Assembly: GCA_022827425.1 (NCBI GenBank) | Contig: JAJDSZ010000108.1 | Location: 1-64,000 of the forward strand | Source: Pseudomonadales bacterium | GTDB taxonomy: Bacteria > Pseudomonadota > Gammaproteobacteria > Pseudomonadales > Pseudohongiellaceae | Reading direction: 5' to 3' | Length of the DNA: 64,000 nt | Part shown: positions 13,125 to 23,563 of the stretch, one piece after another | How the letters are laid out: each line of letters opens with the position of its first letter | How positions within the stretch are numbered: position 1 is the first letter of the stretch | Notes under the pieces: model-generated | The model's database searches: none | What the model saw: only the letters and a program-made list of their open reading frames with translations | Told to the model about the DNA's origin: nothing | Translations under genes and position numbers: made by a program

Positions 13125-15281
13125 TCAGAAGGTGGCGCTTACCCGAAACGCCAGCTCCATGCCGCTGCCGTTGCAATAGTGTTCGATCTCCTCGACGATG
13201 CCGTCCGCTGTCGCGCCGAGGAAGCGGGTCCGCTTGCGGCAGTATTCGCCTTCGGTAATATTGCGCGATTCGAGCCGAAAGGTGAAGTTTTCAAAGGCTT
13301 TCTTTTCCACGAAGGCGGTCAGGAACGGGTCTTCGATCCGCTCTTCAATGTCGATGATGTCGATTTCGGTGCGTCCGCTGCCGCCATTGGAAGAGTGCGA
13401 ATAGAACATGCCATAGGTCAGGCCCTGCTCGACCATGTCATTGCGGAAGCCCACATTGGTTGACCAGCGCTCGCTCCCGGGCTGGCGTCGCCTCTGGCCG
13501 AGAAAGGGGTCGATGAACTCCGAATCCCGTAGGCGGATGCCGGTGGTGAGCAGGGCGTTGGGCATGCCGAGCATGGGCAGCCGGGTGCTCAGGTCGAGAT
13601 TGAGGCCGTAGCGCTTGCCGTCGCCCGCATTGCCCCGGGCGGAGCGCAGCATATCCGGGCCCGGCGAAACGTCCACCCTTTCGATCAGATCCCGCAGATC
13701 GCGATACCAGAACTGGGAGTTGACCACGCCGAGATTGTTGGGCAGGCGCATTTCCAGGTTCAGCTCGTAACGCCAGGATTGCTCCTGGCGAATTTCGGGA
13801 TTGCCCGCCTGGGTATTCTGGTCGTCGTCGCTGTAGTCGGTGGACGCGCTGAAATCGGAAAAACTCAACTGCTGGATGTCCTTCTCGACCCGGGCCCGCA
13901 ATTGCAGGCTTGGCGTGATGTCGAAGCGGTAATCCACCTTGGGCCGGAAGAACTGGAAATCCCGGGAATTGAACACGTCTCCGGTCTGGGAAATGGTCGA
14001 GGATTCCAGCACCACCGAGCTTTCCAGCGACATGCGCTGGTTCAGTTGCCAGTTGTGCACCGCGAAGCTTTCATAGCGCATTTCCTCGACCTGGGAGTCG
14101 CTGTTGTCGATGGTCACCGGCACCAGATTGGCATACTCCGGCGAACGCTGGCCGGGGATGTCGAGCCCCATGCGCAGGCCGTTGTCGCGAATCGTCTGGG
14201 CGCCTTCGATGCCGACTTCAAGGCCCTGCTGCCGGGCCATATTGAAAGTGTAGGAAGTGCGGGCGATGCGTTCCCGGTCGCGGCCGAGATCGTCCAGAAA
14301 CAGGTTGGGTTCCCGTTCGCCGTCGATCAGGTCCGAGCGGGTGCGGCTGAAACGGAATTCCCGGTCATTGACGATAAACAGGAAGCGGTAGGTGCCGGCG
14401 CCGGTGAAATCGCGCTCGTAGTCGCCGCCGATCTCCCAGGAATAGCGCCGGCTGGTATTGTCTTCGCGCTGCAGGCGAATCCGGTCGTTGACCAGGTCGT
14501 GAATGCTGCGGTCGCGCCAGGAGGGGGAATCGCCCCGGGTTTCGTAGAGCCCGTTCAGTTGCAGCACCTGATTGTCGAAGCGGTAGCCGAAATTGCCGCT
14601 CACCTGGTATTCAAGTTCGTCGCGGACGCTGTCCTCGTGGCGGATTTCCCGCAATTCGTGGTCCGGGTCGTAGCTGAATTCGCGGGCTTTGGAACGGTTG
14701 TAACGGGGATTGGCCTCGAAATGCAGCAGATAGTTGAGATCGCCGCTCTGGCCGCTGTAGGAAAGCTGGCCGCCGGTATCGATCTTGCCGTCGTTGGAGC
14801 GGTCGGTCTGCACTTCCACCGTGGTGCTCGAAGTCGACATCACATCGAGCAGGACCACATTGACGATCTGGGCGCCGCCGCGAATCTCGATATCCCCGGA
14901 AGTGCCGCGGATGATTTCGATGTAATCCACCTGGTCCGCGGCAATGCGCTGGAGCTGGTCGCGCCCGCCGGAACTCTTGCCGGTGATGCGCTGACCGTTG
15001 ATCAGCACTTCGCCTTCGCCGGAGCCGAGGCCGCGCCGGCCGCGGTTGCCGCGTCCCGAGTTCCCGCCACGACCCATGGCGAGGTTGATGCCGGGAATCC
15101 GGTTGAGCATGTCGTTCACCGAAACCGGCAGGAACTCGGCGAAATACGAGGCCGGATAGACGATGGTGGAGTTATCGGTGGAGTCTTCCGGTCCGGGAAT
15201 CTGCTGGGCCTGCAGCGGCAGGCAGAATATCGACAGCAGTGCTGCGACGGCGATGAATGTGCGGATTGACTTGAACTTCAT
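13125..15281 (-). CDS. TonB-dependent outer-membrane receptor
   Basis: Signal peptide, plug domain (VNDMLNRIPGINLAMGRGGNSGRGNRGRRGLGSGEGEVLINGQRITGKSS), beta-barrel, terminal aromatic F (VSATF). Confidence 0.9.
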   Translation of the reverse strand: MKFKSIRTFIAVAALLSIFCLPLQAQQIPGPEDSTDNSTIVYPASYFAEFLPVSVNDMLNRIPGINLAMGRGGNSGRGNRGRRGLGSGEGEVLINGQRITGKSSGGRDQLQRIAADQVDYIEIIRGTSGDIEIRGGAQIVNVVLLDVMSTSSTTVEVQTDRSNDGKIDTGGQLSYSGQSGDLNYLLHFEANPRYNRSKAREFSYDPDHELREIRHEDSVRDELEYQVSGNFGYRFDNQVLQLNGLYETRGDSPSWRDRSIHDLVNDRIRLQREDNTSRRYSWEIGGDYERDFTGAGTYRFLFIVNDREFRFSRTRSDLIDGEREPNLFLDDLGRDRERIARTSYTFNMARQQGLEVGIEGAQTIRDNGLRMGLDIPGQRSPEYANLVPVTIDNSDSQVEEMRYESFAVHNWQLNQRMSLESSVVLESSTISQTGDVFNSRDFQFFRPKVDYRFDITPSLQLRARVEKDIQQLSFSDFSASTDYSDDDQNTQAGNPEIRQEQSWRYELNLEMRLPNNLGVVNSQFWYRDLRDLIERVDVSPGPDMLRSARGNAGDGKRYGLNLDLSTRLPMLGMPNALLTTGIRLRDSEFIDPFLGQRRRQPGSERWSTNVGFRNDMVEQGLTYGMFYSHSSNGGSGRTEIDIIDIEERIEDPFLTAFVEKKAFENFTFRLESRNITEGEYCRKRTRFLGATADGIVEEIEHYCNGSGMELAFRVSATF

Positions 15282-15545
15282 GATACTTCCATCAGGCCGG
15301 GTGGGCGCACGCTCCGTCAGCTATCCCTCTACAAACGCGGGGCAGTATACCCGGCAAAGCAGGCTGTTTCTGTGACATTTTGTGGAACAACGGCGATTCC
15401 CCGGGAAAGCCGCATACTCCCACAGTATCGGCAGACCCGCGCCATGATTTTGTCCCGTTTTGTGTTTACCGGAGTTCAAGAGCGTAGATTCGGCTCTCCC
15501 TGGAGCCAAACAGCCATTGACGGAAGGGAAGAAATTCGTCCCGCT

Positions 15546-15866
15546 TCAGAACTGGAATTCAGGCGTGGTGACCACCAGTCCGTCGAGTTCCTCGCTGAGG
15601 TTGATCTGGCACGAGAGGCGGGAATTGTCCCGGCGGCCGTCGGTCATGTCTAGCATGTCGTCCTCATCCTCTTCCATGGGCGGCAGACGGTCGAGCCAGT
15701 CCTCATTGACAAAAACGTGGCAGGTGGCGCAGGAACAGCAGCCGCCGCAGTCGGCGTCGATGCCGGGCAGCTTGCTGGAAACCGCCGTCAGCATCAGCGA
15801 ATTGCCCGCGACGCCCTCCACGGTGCGCTCGGTTCCGTCGTGTTCGATGAATGTAATCCTGATCAT
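15546..15866 (-). CDS. 2Fe-2S ferredoxin (adrenodoxin type)
   Basis: 106 aa; DADCGGCCSCATCHVFV cluster and RLSCQI. Confidence 0.92.
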   Translation of the reverse strand: MIRITFIEHDGTERTVEGVAGNSLMLTAVSSKLPGIDADCGGCCSCATCHVFVNEDWLDRLPPMEEDEDDMLDMTDGRRDNSRLSCQINLSEELDGLVVTTPEFQF

Positions 15867-15935
15867 TTACTGTGGCCCCCGAAACAACGGCGCAAACATA
15901 CCAGCAAGTCGCACGGAACGAAAGTGCGGGAGCCT

Positions 15936-17258
15936 TCAGAGGCTTCGGGGGACCGGGATGTTGAACTGCCGCAGGGTGCCTTCGACGGAAGGTTTGGCGA
16001 GACGGATTCGCTCGGCGTCCAGCAGGAAGGAGAAAATGAGACCGAGCCCGAGGATGAGCATGCCGATCAAGAAGCAATAGATCACCGCCCGGTCCGGGTA
16101 CACATCCTTGTAATAGCCCACATAGAGCGGGCCGACGATGCCCGCCGCCGCCCAGGCGGTGAGCATGGCGCCGTAGATGGCGGACATGTTCCTGCTGCCG
16201 AATACGTCGATGATGAAGGAAGGCATGGTGGCGAATCCGCCGCCGAAACACAGCAGGATGTAGCAGACCAGCACCGAGAAGACCCAGGGGTCGCGCTCGG
16301 TCATGAGAATCGCGAAAACCACCATCTGGGTCGCGAGCAGCAGGCGGAACACCGTAACCCGGCCGATGAGATCGGACAGCAGCCCCCAGAGCAACCTGCC
16401 CAGGCCGTTGAAGAGCGAACTCACGGCGATGAGCATGGCGCCGTATTCGGCGAGCACCTGGGGGTCGATCCCTGGTTCGGCAATCCCCCAGACATCCTGC
16501 AGCAGCGACGACTGGAAGCTGATGACGGAAATGCCCGCCGAGATATTGAAGAAGAAGATCAGCCAGATGATGATGAATTCCCGGGACCTGAGGCAGCGGC
16601 GCACAAAGCGGGGGTGATCGGCACCCACCGGCTCCTGCGCCGCCGGGGAGCCGGCGCCCGCGCTCGCCGGCGCATGGTTTTCCGGTGGATTGCGGATGAA
16701 CAGGCTGACAGGGATCAGGACGGCGGCGAAAATGATTCCCAGCCACATGAAAATCTCGGGCAGGTCTTCGGCGGTCTGCACCACCAGAAAAGGCGCCAGC
16801 AGGCGGCTGAACAGAAAGGCGCCGACGCCGAAACCCATCACCACGATGCCCGTGGCAAGTCCTTTCCGGTCGGGATACCACTTGGCCACGGTAGCGACGG
16901 GCGTAACATAGCCCAGGCCGATGCCGGCGCCGCCGACGACGCCATAGCCGAAGTAGAACAGCGGCAGATTGTTGTATTCCAGCGCCGGCGCGGCGATGAG
17001 ATAGCCCAGGGAAAACAGGATGCTGCCGCCGAGGGCAAGCTTGCGCGGGCCAAGCCGCGGCAATGCCATTCCCGCCCAGGCCGCGGCGATGCCCAGCGAG
17101 AAAATCGTGATGCCGAAGGCGATTGCCGTGTCGGTATTGCTCCAGCCAAGCTGGTTCACCAGCATGGTCTGGAAAAAACTCCAGGCGTAAACGGTTCCCA
17201 GGCAGAGTTGCAGCCCCGCGCAAAGCAGGACGATAACGAATCGCGGAAGGGCGATCAT
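15936..17258 (-). CDS. MFS transporter, OFA (oxalate/formate antiporter-like) family
   Basis: 12-TM profile; GTVYAWSFFQTMLVNQLGWS, YGVVGGAGIGLGYVTPVATVAKWYPDRKGLATG; start MIALPRF. Confidence 0.87.
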   Translation of the reverse strand: MIALPRFVIVLLCAGLQLCLGTVYAWSFFQTMLVNQLGWSNTDTAIAFGITIFSLGIAAAWAGMALPRLGPRKLALGGSILFSLGYLIAAPALEYNNLPLFYFGYGVVGGAGIGLGYVTPVATVAKWYPDRKGLATGIVVMGFGVGAFLFSRLLAPFLVVQTAEDLPEIFMWLGIIFAAVLIPVSLFIRNPPENHAPASAGAGSPAAQEPVGADHPRFVRRCLRSREFIIIWLIFFFNISAGISVISFQSSLLQDVWGIAEPGIDPQVLAEYGAMLIAVSSLFNGLGRLLWGLLSDLIGRVTVFRLLLATQMVVFAILMTERDPWVFSVLVCYILLCFGGGFATMPSFIIDVFGSRNMSAIYGAMLTAWAAAGIVGPLYVGYYKDVYPDRAVIYCFLIGMLILGLGLIFSFLLDAERIRLAKPSVEGTLRQFNIPVPRSL

Positions 17259-17274
17259 CTTGCCGCGGCGCGGT

Positions 17275-18030
17275 TCAGGATGCTTCCGGCCGGGCGAGCG
17301 CGCCGGCTTTTTCCGGATCGGCCACCCTGGAGAAGTACAGCAACAGGCGGGCAAGCTGGCCGGCTTCGTCGTCGCGTTCGAGCAAGGCGCCGGGGACCGG
17401 CTCCCCCTCCTGTTCGGCCCTGGCAAGTTGCACGGCGTAGGTGAGCAGATGCTCCACGGGCCGGGCCGCGAGATTCATGAGCATGATGGCGGCGATGATA
17501 CCCACCAGAAAGATCGACGAAATGAGATACATCTGCCGGCCCACGGCCTGCTGGATCTTGAGGGTGATAACCGACTTGTCCATGCCGATATGCACCGACC
17601 CGGCAACGCCGGCAAGTATCGGGCTGCCCACTTCCACATAGCTGTCGGCGCCGGAGAGCACGCGCTCCACGGTGCCGGTATCGGCCGGGTCCGAGGCGAG
17701 AATTTCTCCGGGAATCCCGGGAACGAAGGTATGGGCGAGAAACTCGCCGTCTTCGTTGACGATGTAGATGTAACTGATGCCCTGAATTTCCAGAAACTGA
17801 TCGATCAGGGACTGGAGGGCGGACAGGTCGCGGTTGAGAATGATGTCCACGCTGGCGTCGGCGATGGTCTGGGCGATGCCCCGGCTGTTGGTTTCGTATT
17901 CTTCGGAAAGCTGGGAATCCACCGTGGCGATACACACCCAGGAAGTGGAGACCGCGATGATGCCGAAGAGCAGGAATATCCCGAACAGCGGCCTGCGAAA
18001 CAGTTTTTGCACGTTCATGTTCAATTTCAT
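17275..18030 (-). CDS. Membrane sensor with periplasmic sensing domain and HAMP-like tail, no output domain
   Basis: MKLNMNVQKLFRRPLFGIFLLFG TM1, periplasmic domain (…GISYIYIVNEDGEFLAHTF…), TM2 ISSIFLVGIIAAIMLMNLAARPVEHL, ends soon after; ATG 1 bp after upstream stop. Confidence 0.7.
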   Translation of the reverse strand: MKLNMNVQKLFRRPLFGIFLLFGIIAVSTSWVCIATVDSQLSEEYETNSRGIAQTIADASVDIILNRDLSALQSLIDQFLEIQGISYIYIVNEDGEFLAHTFVPGIPGEILASDPADTGTVERVLSGADSYVEVGSPILAGVAGSVHIGMDKSVITLKIQQAVGRQMYLISSIFLVGIIAAIMLMNLAARPVEHLLTYAVQLARAEQEGEPVPGALLERDDEAGQLARLLLYFSRVADPEKAGALARPEAS

Positions 18031-18031
18031 C

Positions 18032-19330
18032 TTATCCAAACCTCGCCTGCCAATCGTCGAGTGGCACGAACCGGCCCTGATCCACCACGGTGTAGTACAG
18101 CCGCTGCATCCCCTGCCGCCGCTGCTCGGAAAACGAAACCATCTCCCCAATGCCGAGATCGTAGTCCCGCACGGTGAAAACCGCCTGTTCCAGCCGGTCG
18201 CGGCTGGGGGAGTCGCCCATGCGGCTGAGGATCTCCACGAGCATCTTCGCATTCACGAAGCCTTCGAGGCTGACGAAGCTGCGGTCAAAGGGCACGTAAT
18301 CCGGCTGGCGCAGGAGTTCCGGGACTTCCGGCCGGTACCGGTCCATCAGTTCGGCGTATTCCCTGACCACGGGGATGCTCTCGTCTTCGTAGCTCGGCAC
18401 CACCTGGGAGTTCACCAGGTAGCGGGTGTAGCGTTCGCTGTCGTCAACGCTGTCGGCGATGAGCTGCAGCAGGTTTTCGCTGCCGACGAAGGACAGGTTG
18501 GCGACGGGGACTTCAAGCCCGAGGTCGATGGCGTCGCGGAGAAATGCCGCGCAGGCGCCGTAGGCGCCAATGCAGATCACCGCGTCGGGGCCGGCGTTGC
18601 GCAGTATCTCCACCTGTTCGCCCATGCTGCGGCCATAAGCGGCGCCGCGGGTATAGGTCGCCTCGCCGACGATCTGCCCGCCCCGGGCGCCCAAGGCCTC
18701 GCGGACTCCCGCCCAGCCGCTGCGCCCATAGGCGTCGGCCTGGTAGAAGACGGCGATGCGGCGGCGGCCGATGCGGAGGAAATTCTCCACCAGGCCCGCG
18801 GTTTCCTCGCGGTAGGACGCGCGCAGGTTGAATGCGAACTCTCCGTAGGGCGGCTCCCGCTGGGGCTGGGCGCCGGTGAACGGAAAGAACATGTACACAT
18901 TTTCTTCCTGGAACTTCTTGAGAATCGGCAGCACCCGGGTAACCGTGGGCGTGCCCACATAGCCGAACAGGGCGAACACCTGATCCCGAAGCAGCAGCTC
19001 CATGGTGTTCTGCACCGAGGGAACGGGCTGATAGCCATCGTCATAAAGCCGCAGCGCTATGCGGCGGCCGCCGATGCCGCCCTGCTCATTGACCCGGGTA
19101 AAGCAGGCCTGGGCGCCGCGGTACAACTCGATGCCAAGGCCGCGGGAGGGTCCGGAAAAGGCGGCGGAAGTGCCGAGCAGGATTTCGTCGTCGGATACGC
19201 CTTCGTGGAAACCCGTCGCGGAACCGGCGGTTTCATCCTGGGCAAAAGCCGCGCCCGGGCCAAGCCAGGGCGCGGCCAGGCTGCCCAGGATGCTGGTCCG
19301 CAGAAACTTGCGCCGGGTCAATGCTCTCAT
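18032..19330 (-). CDS. ABC-type substrate-binding protein (branched-chain amino-acid/urea type, Peripla_BP_6), Tat-exported
   Basis: TRRKFLRTSILGSLAAPWLGPGAAFA Tat signal; DDEILLGTSAAFSGPSRGLGIELYRGAQACFTRVNEQGGIGGRRI. Confidence 0.87.
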   Translation of the reverse strand: MRALTRRKFLRTSILGSLAAPWLGPGAAFAQDETAGSATGFHEGVSDDEILLGTSAAFSGPSRGLGIELYRGAQACFTRVNEQGGIGGRRIALRLYDDGYQPVPSVQNTMELLLRDQVFALFGYVGTPTVTRVLPILKKFQEENVYMFFPFTGAQPQREPPYGEFAFNLRASYREETAGLVENFLRIGRRRIAVFYQADAYGRSGWAGVREALGARGGQIVGEATYTRGAAYGRSMGEQVEILRNAGPDAVICIGAYGACAAFLRDAIDLGLEVPVANLSFVGSENLLQLIADSVDDSERYTRYLVNSQVVPSYEDESIPVVREYAELMDRYRPEVPELLRQPDYVPFDRSFVSLEGFVNAKMLVEILSRMGDSPSRDRLEQAVFTVRDYDLGIGEMVSFSEQRRQGMQRLYYTVVDQGRFVPLDDWQARFG

Positions 19331-19487
19331 GGAACCGAATTGTGCATGGATTTCGAGTGGCGGAAAAGCCGCCAGCGTACCGAAAGTCCGCTGCGTTGTC
19401 GATTGTCACATGGAGCCTGGTCCGGAAGCGTGTTGCCGAATTGCAGCTACCCTGCGTACCCGAATGTCTCACCGCGCTTCGTTTCGC

Positions 19488-19515
19488 GGAGATTCTGCGA
19501 CTTCGCTTCGCGGGC
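19488..19515. repeat. Interspersed repeat family B
   Basis: GGAGATTCTGCGACTTCGCTTCGCGGGC. Confidence 0.55.
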
Positions 19516-19608
19516 GACTCAAGCAGGTTGGTTGGCGAAGCAACAGCATCTGCCTCCAGTCCGTCGTATCATTGCCGGCCACGATGCGTAACCTGTGAGA
19601 GTTTCCCG

Positions 19609-21378
19609 ATGTCATACAGATCCCTTGCCGCTTGCTGTCTGGTCTGGGCTTGCTGTCTTGCCCCGGCGCAGGCGGCCGAATCCGAATCCCTTTCCGCCGA
19701 GCTTGCGTCCATCGTCGAGGCGTACTTCGAAGCCTCCCTGGAACTCAATCCGCTGAGCGCCACCTTTCTCGGCGACAGCCGCTACAACGACCGGCTCGCC
19801 AACTATCTCGGCGCCGAACACCGCGGCGCATCGGCGGCGCTGGACCGGGACTATCTGGCGCGCATCGGGACCATCGACCCGGACCAGCTCGACCGCCAGG
19901 ACCGGCTGACCTATGAGATTTTCCGGCTCGATCTCGAAAACAACCTGGAAATCAGCGAGTTCCCCGGGCACCTCCTCGCCATCAACCAGTTTTACTCTTT
20001 CGCCAACCAGTTCGCCCAGCTTGGCAGCGGCTCAAGCGCGCATCCCTTCGTCAGCGAAAAGGACTATCGGGACTTTCTTTCGCGCATGGCGGATTTCGTC
20101 GTGCTGAGCGATCAGGCGATCGCCAACATGCGCGTGGGAATGGACCGGGGCGTGGTGCAGCCGAGAGTTCTCATGGAGCGGGTGCTGGGGCAGCTTGCAT
20201 CGCTGGACCGGGATTTCCCCGACAGCGTCTTTTACGGGCCCATCGGGAATCTTCCCGAAGACCTGTCGCCGGAACTGCGCCAAAGCCTTGCCGGGGACTA
20301 CGCCCGGGCCTGGGAGGAACAATTGCGCCCGGCCTACCGGAAGCTGCGCGACTTCATTCGCGACGACTATTTGCCCAGGGCGAGGGACAGCGTGGGGATG
20401 TCCGATCTTCCCGGAGGCGCGGATTGGTACGCCATCCTGGTCAGGCATACCACCACCACCGATCTGACGCCGGAGGAAATCCACCGGATTGGCCTTGACG
20501 AGGTGGCTTCCATACAGGAAGAAATGCGCCAGGTGATGGCGGAAGTTGGCTTTGCCGGCGAGTTGCCCGAGTTTTTCGAATACCTCAAAACCGAGCCGAG
20601 CTTCTACTACGACGAACCCGAACAATTGATAGAAGGCTACCGCGCCATGTCGGATCATGTGCAAAGCCTCGTGCCGGCGCTGTTCGAGAGTTTTCCCCGG
20701 TCGCAATTCGAGGTGCGCGCCGTGGAGGCCTACCGGGAGCAGTCCGCGGCGGCCGGTTCCTATCGCTCCGGCACGCCCGACGGCGCCAGACCCGGCATAT
20801 TCTTCGCCAATACCTATGACCTGGCTTCGCGGCCCGGGTGGGAAATGGAGTCGCTGTTCCTCCACGAAGCGATTCCCGGCCACCACTACCAGATTTCCCT
20901 GCAGCAGGAACTCGAAGACCTGCCTCGCTTCCGCCGTTTCGGCGGCAATACCGCATTCGTCGAAGGCTGGGCCCTGTACACCGAATCCATCGGCAGGGAG
21001 CTGGGCCTGTACACCGACCCGTACCAGTATTTCGGCATGCTCAACGCCGAACTCTGGCGCGCCGTCCGCCTCGTGGTGGACACGGGACTTCACGCAAAGG
21101 GCTGGACCCGGGAAGACGTGCTTGCCTACATGTTCGAAAACTCCGCATCCGGCGAGGCCAACGCCATCAGCGAAGCCGAACGCTATATCGCCATTCCCTC
21201 CCAGGCCCTGGCCTACAAGATCGGCGAACTCAAGATCAGGGAGCTGCGCGACCGCGCCGAAGCCGCCCTGGGGGACGACTTCGACGTGCGCGAGTTCCAT
21301 ACTCAGGTACTCATGGACGGCGCGCTGCCCCTGCGCCTGCTCGAAGCCAAGATCGACGCCTGGATTGCATCGAAATGA
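19609..21378 (+). CDS. DUF885 family secreted protein (putative metallopeptidase)
   Basis: Signal peptide MSYRSLAACCLVWACCLAPAQA; LHEAIPGHHYQ (HExxxHH-type) motif; FVEGWALYTE. Confidence 0.9.
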   Translation: MSYRSLAACCLVWACCLAPAQAAESESLSAELASIVEAYFEASLELNPLSATFLGDSRYNDRLANYLGAEHRGASAALDRDYLARIGTIDPDQLDRQDRLTYEIFRLDLENNLEISEFPGHLLAINQFYSFANQFAQLGSGSSAHPFVSEKDYRDFLSRMADFVVLSDQAIANMRVGMDRGVVQPRVLMERVLGQLASLDRDFPDSVFYGPIGNLPEDLSPELRQSLAGDYARAWEEQLRPAYRKLRDFIRDDYLPRARDSVGMSDLPGGADWYAILVRHTTTTDLTPEEIHRIGLDEVASIQEEMRQVMAEVGFAGELPEFFEYLKTEPSFYYDEPEQLIEGYRAMSDHVQSLVPALFESFPRSQFEVRAVEAYREQSAAAGSYRSGTPDGARPGIFFANTYDLASRPGWEMESLFLHEAIPGHHYQISLQQELEDLPRFRRFGGNTAFVEGWALYTESIGRELGLYTDPYQYFGMLNAELWRAVRLVVDTGLHAKGWTREDVLAYMFENSASGEANAISEAERYIAIPSQALAYKIGELKIRELRDRAEAALGDDFDVREFHTQVLMDGALPLRLLEAKIDAWIASK

Positions 21379-22838
21379 GGCGGAAACTGTTGCGCCCTGT
21401 CCCGCCCCTGCTGGCGCTGCTGGCCGCGGGTTCCGCCGCCGCCCAGCCGGTTGCGCTCGAGGATTGCCGCATCAGTGCCGGCTCCGGCATGCCGAGCATG
21501 GAGGCGCGCTGCGCGACCCTTTCCCGGCCGCTCGACCCGACCGGTGAAGTGGAAGGGGAAATCGAACTGCGGGTGGCCGTGGTGCCGGCCCTCGATCTCG
21601 AACCCGGGCCCGACCCGCTGGTTCCCATCGCCGGCGGCCCCGGCCAGGGCAGCGTGCAGTTCTTCCTGTCCCATGCCGGCGCATTCGAGCGGGTGCGCCG
21701 CAGCCGCGACATTCTGCTCGTGGACCAGCGCGGCACCGGCGAGTCCGCCACCATGGACTGCGAATTCGATGACGACATCGTCGATGGGCAGTATTCCATC
21801 GAGTTGACCATCGAATACACCGAATCCTGCCTCGCGCAATTGCCATACGACCCGCGCTTCTTCACCACCAGCGTCGCCGTGGAGGACCTGGAAGCCGTTC
21901 GCCAGGCCCTGGGTTACGGCCCGCTCAATCTGTACGGCGTTTCCTACGGCTCCCGGGTGGCCCAGCATTTCGCCCGGCGCTACCCGGAAGCCACCCGCAC
22001 GATGATCGTGGATGGCGTGGTTCCGCCGCAAAAGGCCATCGGCCCGGAAATCGCCACGGAAAGCCAGAAAGCCGTGGAGGACATTCTCGCGCGCTGCATC
22101 GAGGACGCGAACTGCGGGGAACGGTTTCCCGATATCGACCAGACTTTCCGCCGCGTCCTCCAGACCCTGAGCAACTCGCCCGCGCAAATCGAAGTCCCCC
22201 ATCCGAATACGGGGCGACCCGAACCCCTCACCTTCGGCCGCAATGAATTCGCGGCGGCGATCCGGCTGCTGGCCTACAGCCCGCTTTCCATCTCCCTGAT
22301 TCCGCTGCTGGTGCGGGAAGCGGGGGAGCAGCGTTACCAGGGGCTGGCGGCGCAGTATCTGATGACGACGATCTCCCTCATGGACTCCCTCTCGCTGGGC
22401 ATGCACAACAGCGTTCTCTGCACCGAGGATGCGCCGTTCTACGGCGGCGAGCCGGTGGATGCCGACTTGCTGGAGGCGAGCTACATGGGGCCGCTGCAGC
22501 TCCAGGCGCTGGAGGCGATCTGCTCGGTCTGGCCCCGGGGCCCCATGGATGAGGGTTTCAAGACGCCATTGGCGACGGATGTCCCGGTACTGCTGCTCTC
22601 GGGAACCGCCGACCCGATCACGCCGCCGGCCTGGGCCGAACTGGCCATGGCGGAAATGGACAATGCCCTGCACCTGATCGGCGAGCGCCAGGGCCACGGG
22701 CAGATCAATGTGGGCTGCGTACCCGGAATCGTTGCCGACTTCATCGACTCCGCCGACCCCGCGTCACTCGATACGCAATGTCTCGAGCGCAGTTTCGTCA
22801 TGCCCTTCTTTCTCGACTTCTCCGGGCCGGCGCAATGA
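21375..22838 (+). CDS. Secreted alpha/beta hydrolase (proline iminopeptidase/TAP-like)
   Basis: DILLVDQRGTGES, LYGVSYGSRVAQHFARRYP nucleophile elbow; ATGA overlap with preceding stop. Confidence 0.88.
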   Translation: MRRKLLRPVPPLLALLAAGSAAAQPVALEDCRISAGSGMPSMEARCATLSRPLDPTGEVEGEIELRVAVVPALDLEPGPDPLVPIAGGPGQGSVQFFLSHAGAFERVRRSRDILLVDQRGTGESATMDCEFDDDIVDGQYSIELTIEYTESCLAQLPYDPRFFTTSVAVEDLEAVRQALGYGPLNLYGVSYGSRVAQHFARRYPEATRTMIVDGVVPPQKAIGPEIATESQKAVEDILARCIEDANCGERFPDIDQTFRRVLQTLSNSPAQIEVPHPNTGRPEPLTFGRNEFAAAIRLLAYSPLSISLIPLLVREAGEQRYQGLAAQYLMTTISLMDSLSLGMHNSVLCTEDAPFYGGEPVDADLLEASYMGPLQLQALEAICSVWPRGPMDEGFKTPLATDVPVLLLSGTADPITPPAWAELAMAEMDNALHLIGERQGHGQINVGCVPGIVADFIDSADPASLDTQCLERSFVMPFFLDFSGPAQ

Positions 22839-23563
22839 TCCGGGTCGAGGGCATCCACAAATCCTTCGGCAAGGTGCATGCGGTTCGCGGCCTGAGCTTT
22901 GACGCCCTGGACGGCAGGATCACCGGATTGCTCGGCCCCAACGGCGCCGGCAAGTCAACGACCCTGCGGATACTTTGCACCCTGCTCAGGCCCGATGAGG
23001 GCACGGCGAGCATTGACGGCGCCGATGTGGTTGCGGACAGCCACGGGGCGCGGCGCAGGATTGGTTCGCTGCCCCATGATTCCGGCCTCTATCCGCGACT
23101 TACGGCGCGGGAAAACATCGCCTATTACGCCCGGCTCTGCGGCCTCGACAAGGGTCTCATCGAAGACAGGGTGGACGGCATCGTCAAGACGCTGGAAATC
23201 GGCGATTTCGCGGATCGCCGCGCCAAGGGCTTTTCCCATGGCCAGCGCACCAAGGTGGCGCTCGGGCGGGCGCTGGTACACGATCCAGGGAACCTGCTCC
23301 TCGACGAGCCCACCGCCGGGCTCGATGTGATAGCCACCCGCAGCCTGCGCGAACTGATTCTGAAACTGAAAGACGAGGGGCGCTGTGTGCTGTTCTCAAG
23401 CCATGTCATGCAGGAAGTCGCCGCATTGTGCGATGACATCTGCATCATGGCCGCCGGCAGGATCGCGATTCACGACTCGGTGGACGGCATTCGCCAGCGC
23501 ACCGGGTGCGACGATCTCGAAGAAGCCTTTCTCGCGGCGCTCGCCCTGGTGGAGGACGATTGA
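22835..23563 (+). CDS. ABC transporter ATP-binding protein (NatA-like)
   Basis: Walker A GPNGAGKST, signature SHGQRTKVALGRALVHDPGNLLLDEPTAGLD; ATGA overlap with hydrolase stop. Confidence 0.92.
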   Translation: MIRVEGIHKSFGKVHAVRGLSFDALDGRITGLLGPNGAGKSTTLRILCTLLRPDEGTASIDGADVVADSHGARRRIGSLPHDSGLYPRLTARENIAYYARLCGLDKGLIEDRVDGIVKTLEIGDFADRRAKGFSHGQRTKVALGRALVHDPGNLLLDEPTAGLDVIATRSLRELILKLKDEGRCVLFSSHVMQEVAALCDDICIMAAGRIAIHDSVDGIRQRTGCDDLEEAFLAALALVEDD

